A program made the translations under genes and the position numbers. This document shows positions 57,503 through 64,000 of a stretch of DNA of 64,000 nucleotides, in pieces; the first letter of the stretch is position 1, and each line of letters starts with the position of its first letter. The stretch covers positions 1,049,001 through 1,113,000 of the forward strand of contig JAQGEQ010000192.1 in the NCBI GenBank assembly GCA_034620365.1. The letters run 5' to 3'. The DNA comes from Pegea sp. RAD2-039 (lineage: Eukaryota > Chordata > Thaliacea > Salpida > Salpidae). The notes under the pieces were generated by a model. It was not told where the DNA came from, ran no database searches, and worked only from the letters and a program-made list of their open reading frames with translations.

Positions 57503-59990
57503 ATAAATAATCAAGTTGAAATACCAAAGGTAGTTTGATTATTACAGCTTGCTTTTGTTGGATAGTGATAGAGTTACATTAATTAGGTTTGTTAAGATAT
57601 TATTCACTTACATGTTATATTCTAATAGATTAATCTTCGACAACTGCCTCTACTTATTGTTAAGCTATACTTTATTATTTTGGATATTTATGTAATTTGC
57701 GAATAGATTGATTTATTATTCAAGCCTTTAATTATTGATGATACATCTAACTTGATAGTTAGAGCAATTTTTAATTTAGTTTTAACTGATTTCACTACCC
57801 TTCTTTTTTAAATGTTATTATATTAATACAAAAGTTAATATGTTTGTAATAACTTAAATATTAAATTGTACATTGTAATTTGCCTATAATAGGGCCAATA
57901 TTAACTTTTAAAAATATTCAATAAGATATTTGAAAGCTTTGAAAGAAGTTATTGACCAGTCCTTCAAAAATAATAAATTTATGGGAACAGCATTACAAGC
58001 AATAAGATACAACTTTATTTTTATTCATTTTTATTTGACAGTTTTTATAACATTCTATTATATATAAAATATCAATTGTTTTTTTGCAAAATAATAACAA
58101 CAACTTAAATGGATAGTTCATTTATCATGAATAAATAAAGAAAATGATATGGACTATATTCAAAATATTACATTTTGTTTTCATGACCCTTAGAATAGTA
58201 ATTCATACAAATATTTTGTTCTTAATGCGTTAAGTTCTATTTTTTATGATAATATTTTATGGTGACAAATCTACAAAACCGCAAACACTGATTCTATAAT
58301 TTATATAAGCTATCTTATTCTGTGTTGTGTACTTGAAGAAATTGCATGTTTCAAGCTTTGAATGTTGCATACAGTTAGTTTTTTCAATTAACACATATTA
58401 AGAATAAGAGAAAATCAATCTTAAAAAATAGAAAATGTTAAATCAAATGAAAACCGTAGCTATTTTTACGAAAACAGAAAAATAAGCTTGTATCAGCTTA
58501 AATTACAGTTAGCTCACTGTGGTTGGATTTTTAGTTGTAAATACAAATCTTGTAAGAAATTCTTAATTGGTAACTTCATGATTTTTTTCAACTTAAATTG
58601 TAAACAGCTCATTTTAAAAGTGGGTTACCGTGAAATAAATTAATTAAAAAGATTGTTCCACATTTCTTAATTACTTGAATTAAGCTATCAGTTTCTTTAC
58701 TTTTGACTAACACTTAAATATTAAAGCAATTTATAAAACTCTATTTACTAAATATTTATTTAATAATTATGTAAAACTCATAAATTTAAAAATTGACTAA
58801 TTTTAACTTATTTTATTTAAATGTTTAAAGACTCAATGGAAATTTGAAAATTAAGAAAATGCAAGCAATGGTATAATAAATATTATACATTTGTTTTCTT
58901 ATTAGTTTGTAAGATATAAATAATCATTAAATACAATTTGACTTTTATAGATTTTTATTTTGCCAAAATATATATATAATTTCAACTACTAAAAACTATT
59001 TATTTGAAAATTTCTACCAAATCTGGTATTACTAATTGCTGTTTAAGTTTCATCTAAGTTATTAATTTCTGTTAAACTAAGCTGGTTGTGAAGCCAGTTG
59101 AAATAGATGCTACAACTGCCAGTTGTATTGATTAATCTGTCTATTTATTTCATTCAATTAGATATTTCGATCTTAGAACCATTATAAGAATATTTTCAAA
59201 TGAAAAAACTTTGCTACCTTTTTCTTGCAATTTTAAAGTGTACATCAAAGTCATTTATTTTGCACCAAGCAAAGAATAACATTTACATTTATATGTAATA
59301 GACAATTAAATATTTATAATTATTAATTGACCTGGAGTACCTCTTTTCAAAGTGGTTCATTTTATTTCTATTTTAGAAACATCCGTAACAGATTATCTGT
59401 AATGCAGTATATTACTTTTGTGTTATAGAGCAATTTAACAGTATTTTACATCTAAAGACTGAATTTTTCAGTTTTGTAAACAATATAATAGTAGCTTATT
59501 TAAGCATAGGATGTTTATTTAAGAGCTAGTTTTAATTTTATTTTAATTATCATTTTTATAACATTTGAGTTTTCTACATGATTTGATTATTGCAAGTCAT
59601 TTTAGTGTAACAAAAGTTTTAGAAATTAACTGTTATTAAGATTTACTGTTTCAGAATGATTGAAATAATCTTATTGTTGCTATAAAGTAAACAAAAACTA
59701 ACCTATTAAGACAATACTTCATTCTTTGAGTCACTATTAAACAACATTAACACTTACTGCTTTGTTTACTTGTATTATTTTCAATTATTAGTAATGTAGA
59801 ATAATGTTTAAAAATTCAACAAATGTCTATGAGAAAAGAAAAATAAAATCAATAAATTTTAACAAAATAAATAAATTATTTTAGTTCTTATAACCTTTAG
59901 GGTTCATTGTTGTCAGTCTACTTAATTGTCAACAGAAATAGCAAATAAGGGAAAATTCTATTTCTAATCTATATACGTTTTTTTGATTTT

Positions 59991-60007
59991 CTTATCACTG
60001 TGATAAG
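59991..60007. repeat. 8-bp-arm palindrome with GATA motifs
   Basis: CTTATCAC, one T, GTGATAAG. Each arm contains a WGATAR site for GATA factors on opposite strands. It lies about 50 bp upstream of the exon-like island at 60053-60233, so a regulatory role is conceivable but unproven. Confidence 0.6.
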
Positions 60008-60052
60008 TCACAAAAAGTACAAGATTGGTTTTGCTAGAACAACAGCTGTTAA

Positions 60053-60233
60053 CGTACTCTAGCCTACAGCATTCATAAATCGATTGTCAACAGCGACAAA
60101 GAAAGAGAATTAGAGCAGTGTAGTTTAGAGGCTAGCAGAATAAATGATGAAGAAAGGCTTTATGGCTCTTCATAAAGCAAAAAGCAAAATAGACTTTTGT
60201 AGTTTGGCAGGATTTGAAAGAAATGAACCTTGA
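60053..60233 (+). other. Exon-like island with two overlapping plus-strand frames
   Basis: One frame is open over 40 codons from 60053 to TAA at 60173-60175 (KERELEQCSLEASRINDEERL). The other starts with ATGATG at 60144 and gives 29 codons to TGA at 60231-60233 (MMKKGFMALHKAKSKIDF). Composition is less A+T-rich than the flanks. Without transcript data I cannot tell whether this is an exon, a leader or non-coding conserved DNA. Confidence 0.25.
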
Positions 60234-61025
60234 TCAGAATTGGTTGAATAAGAAAAGTCAATTAGAACATTTTAATTGAAGAAATTGTAGAATTGAATTA
60301 TAATGGAAACCACCTTATACAATTAACTGATGAAATTTTGACTGGTTTTCATTCCATATTTTGAACATTAAATTTTTTGAACTGCATCATTATTAAAATT
60401 ATATTTTGACAGCTCCTAAATTCTTTTCCACAATTGCAGTTTTTGCTAAGAGCTTGCTAAAATTTATTAAACCTTTTTATCAAGAACGTTAGCTGCAAAG
60501 CAGAAAAAACAGATTTTATTTAAGCTTTGTCAGCAGAAAAATTCAATTCTTTTCCTTTATAAAGTTTAAAATCTCCGTACAATCAATTTCAATTGCCTAA
60601 CAGAAAGTTACATGACTAAAAGCTTTTGAAGATACAAAGTTATATATTCCAGAGCTTTCAATTCATTTATTATCAGCTTATTTTGAAAAAATATACGATT
60701 GTATAATCCTACTAACTAATAAATACATTTTAAAATTGATATAAATTCATTTGTTCAATAATTGGTTTAGTTAAAACAAAGTTGTTCTATTCAAGTATAA
60801 GACGATTACTGCCTTACGACTGTTTATCATTTTTTCTAAAATCAATTTAGCATACTAAGTCACCTAAGACCTAATATCAAAAAAATTGTGGATCTATTAA
60901 AAAATCAATATTTATATACATTTATTATCATTATTACTTGTATTTAGCTTAAGAAATTGTTAAAAGGTTTAAATACAGATATATAAGTTATATAAATAGT
61001 TAGCAGTTTTCTATATTCTAAATTT

Positions 61026-61120
61026 TATAGAGAACCACCAAGTTCAAAGCTGGTAGAGACAACAGATGCGCACTTATCTTTTTGTGCATGTCCCAAAACT
61101 TGCGATCAATACATAACATG
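61026..61120. other. Exon-like island, strand unclear
   Basis: After TTTTATAG the plus strand is open in two frames (SSKLVETTDAHLSFCACPKT and KFKAGRDNRCALIFLCMSQN). The minus strand is also open (RKFWDMHKKISAHLLSLPAL). The G+C content is well above that of the flanks. It may be one exon or part of an old element. No product is recognised. Confidence 0.22.
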
Positions 61121-63178
61121 CTTATTAAATCAATATTTTAATGATATTTATTAGTTTTGATACTTTTTTTTCAGAAAGTAAGCTATTCTTTAAAAAAATT
61201 AAAACTTTATACAAAAAAAAAACGGATTATTTTACAAATAGTATTTTGATCATCTAATAATTACTGAGACTTAGTTGCTTTTAAATGTTTAAATTTAAAT
61301 TTTTCTGAAAAAGTCATACTTTCTTGTAGTTAGTTTTTATAAAAATTCTACTATAGATTTATTTTTTTAGTTTTAATCTAAATATTTAGCTTTTTCTTTA
61401 CCAGACATAATTTTTTTAGGTAAAACCTTTATTAAAATAAAACATTATTTGTGTAGAGATTAGTAAAAAGCAAAATCGTCAAAATATTACAATAAAAACT
61501 ATTTAATTACAAATAACATATTGACACGAGTACTTAAACTTAATAGCTTATCTAAAAAAATTCTAAATCAAAATACATTTATAAAGAAAATTAAGTTTTA
61601 TTAGTTTTAACTTTTTTAAACAGAAGCTCTCATGAAGTTATGAGCTTTATCTAATCTTCTGTAAATAAACTATAATTTGTGATGAAAAATTGCCTTTGAA
61701 TGTTTTAAAAATGATAAGTTGGTATTTTAATCCAGAATAACATTCTAATAAAGTAATTCAATCAACCATTTCGAAAAGATGTAGTAAAAAGGATTTATTA
61801 TCTTATACACAGTTAACTTTAAAAGAAAAAAATGTATGTCCTTAGAACTTCTCCTGTAAGGTTGTGCCAAATTTATTTTGAAATAACTTTTCTCAGTTCT
61901 TAAAACAAAATCTTAACAAATAGATTTTGATGGTTTTTTTAAGTTGAGCATAATTCATTTTTAATTAAATCAGTTGTTTATAGAACTATGACAGAGTTTT
62001 AGAAAATTTAGTATTGACAACATACAAAGTCTGACAAAAAATAAAAGGTTTTCTTTAAACTTCTTAATTGTTAAATATTTTTCAGTCTATTTTATAATAT
62101 AAACTTTTAAAAGATAGCTTCGTCAGTCTGATGTGAAAAATTTTCAGCAAATTCTTTTATCCTGAGTATAACAGTATTTGATAAAGCATATGAAATTGAT
62201 ACCTTGAAATAAAAATAACTGCTTATAGGCTGTAAAAAAGCTTGTTTTTGGTGTGAAGCTATTCACGTAGTATCATATGTTATTGCCAGTTTAATATTTC
62301 AAGCTTATGGAATTTATTGTTTTAAAATCAGGTGAATCTTAGAGATGAGTTTTCTGAATGAGTTTTTATCACACTAACTTTAGAGCTTTTGTATAACGAT
62401 TAAATATAAAAAGAATTTAAACCAGATATTTAAACAGACTTTTATCAATTGCATTGGTCAGTAGTTATCCTTCAAAACAAATTAAAACAATTTTACAAGT
62501 ACTTATGCTTTCATGCTTTTTATTGTAAAAGGTTACAAAAACATAGACTTGAAAATCTTGAATTCAATGTTCAGTAATATCATTGAATAAAAATCACCTG
62601 ACCATGACGACATTGAAGCATAACGTTCATTGAAGCAGAACGTTTTTCAAAATCAAAAATTTCAATTGCAATAATGCTGATGGTATGCCTATTATTTAAA
62701 TACAGAATATCAACTTATAGATGCTAATAACATCTAAACTGTAAATAAATAGGTACATGGTAAGAAATATGTTACTGATAAAACATATTTTTACTTTAAT
62801 TTCTTATATTGCTAATTTTGAAAACTTAGCCCTATAACCTGCGGCAACAAATAAAAACTCTTAAATTTCTTTTTCGAAGTATTTTAATTTTTTAAATACA
62901 ATTTTGATTGCATGTCTTTTAATTTGCATTGAGATCAAAATTTGATTTATTGTTTCTTAAGTTGAGATAAATGATAAAACTATTTTCTCTTATAAAGATT
63001 AAGAACCGAAACAATTTTATAGATGATTAATGTTTTAAAATAAAAAGTTATTGATTAAAAATATTTAAAAACTTTAATTTTTTTTACATTTGAAAAACTT
63101 AACCGTCTGTAAAAATTCCTCCAAAAACTATTTTAGTAATAAATCTGTTTTAGACTAATCTGCAACTTTTTTCTGCAG

Positions 63179-63200
63179 AATATTCACGTAAATTTTACAG
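63179..63200 (+). CDS. Candidate 22-nt micro-exon
   Basis: A strong acceptor (T-rich tract, TTCTGCAG) and a strong donor (ACAG|GTAAGC) bracket 22 nt. Entered in phase 1 it reads without stops (xAA TAT TCA CGT AAA TTT TAC AG), giving EYSRKFY if joined to the 48217-48286 exon, which ends in phase 1 with G. It leaves in phase 2. The other two frames are less suitable, one having a TAA. Further exons would lie beyond the right edge. Confidence 0.38.
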
Positions 63201-64000
63201 GTAAGCTTATTACTTTTTAATGTTTCTTTAAAACTACAGTAAAAAGCTTATATTTAGTCAGTAATTTTGACATAGAGATAAACAAAAGAATTTACTCGTT
63301 TAAAATGAAGCAAGAAAGTTGTGGAGTTTTATAAAACATTTATTTCATCTGTACCTATTATGAAAAACTTAAGTAAAATCACTTGACTGAATACTATTGA
63401 TACCAAAAATTTAATTATTACTTTATAAGATACAACTAAATTTAAACTGCTGTACACTTAAAATAAGTTTCAAAAGTTGTTTCATTTCAAAAATTGCGCT
63501 AGATTTATTATAAAAGGTTATAAATTTTAGATTAGTTTGAATTATTTAGAAAAATTATTTTTTTAGCTGTAAGGAAAGTAATTAAAGTTTTATAACTTCA
63601 ACTTTTTAAGCAAGTCTTAGCTGACAACACAACGGCTAAATAAACGAGAGAATTTATTTCGATTTATCAAAGTATTTGACTTATTAAAGATTATTGAAAG
63701 TTGTTAAGTTCTACATTTTGAAATGTTGGCTTTGACAAGTTAAATTTTTTTTAAATCATTAAAGAGCACGAGCTTATGACATCTATTTGTATCAATAGAA
63801 AACTTTAAAAGTTTTTTAATTTGTGAAATATTTACTTTGAAGTTAATTTGTCGAGACGAGATGGAAATAAAACAAAGTTTAAAGTTAGTTTCAATAAAAT
63901 GACTAACAAAAGTTTTTATGAATCATCGTTTTATTTGAAACTTTTTTTTTCTAGGATTGAAGTATGATTTCAAAAATAAATCAGGTTCAAACTCCAATCA
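63201..64000. other. A+T-rich sequence to the window end
   Basis: No exon seen. If the plus-strand gene model is right, this is intron. Confidence 0.5.

Overview
The window looks like nuclear DNA of an animal with a very A+T-rich genome (about three quarters A+T by eye). The signs are spliced genes with GT-AG introns (many only 45-60 nt), an SR-family splicing factor with an RS tail, a mitochondrial biotin enzyme split into 17 exons, and decayed non-LTR retrotransposon copies. No bacterial features (operon of ORFs, CRISPR, tRNA cluster) are seen. The lineage cannot be fixed from this sequence. Compact introns, possible trans-splice acceptors just 5' of start codons and a LINE with a 3' hairpin would fit a flatworm, cnidarian, rotifer or similar invertebrate, but this is inference.

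Layout: 1-5.2 kb is A+T-rich DNA without a recognisable gene. At 5.2-9.3 kb (minus strand) lies a four-exon gene for a 735-residue serine-rich protein of unknown function, with a possible promoter or 5' UTR exon near 10.4-10.56 kb. From 10.6 to 24.8 kb there is mostly A+T-rich spacer, interrupted by one tentative two-exon micro-gene (16.5-17.0 kb, minus). At 24.8-29.7 kb (minus) is the best-supported gene, the alpha subunit of propionyl-CoA carboxylase (PCCA), rebuilt as 17 exons giving 713 residues. Its fifth intron carries a broken LINE in antisense orientation. Only 465 bp upstream on the same strand (30.2-31.1 kb) is an uninterrupted coding region for an SRSF4/5/6-type splicing factor. From 31.1 to 64 kb the DNA is again A+T-rich, with two more LINE 3' ends facing each other (33.8 and 35.7 kb), a 51-bp tandem duplication, a 12-bp-arm palindrome at 48.65 kb, and several short islands of higher G+C that look exon-like. 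The most credible of these are a first coding exon at 48.2 kb (+) and a phase-compatible 22-nt micro-exon at 63.18 kb (+), which together suggest a gene with a very long first intron running off the right edge.

Functional links: PCCA makes the biotin-bearing half of the mitochondrial enzyme that carboxylates propionyl-CoA; the SR protein acts in nuclear pre-mRNA splicing. They share strand and closeness, not an evident pathway. No clear novel system was found. The most useful leads are the unrecognised 735-residue gene, the long-intron plus-strand gene model, the LINE family with its conserved 3' hairpin, and the scattered exon-like islands.
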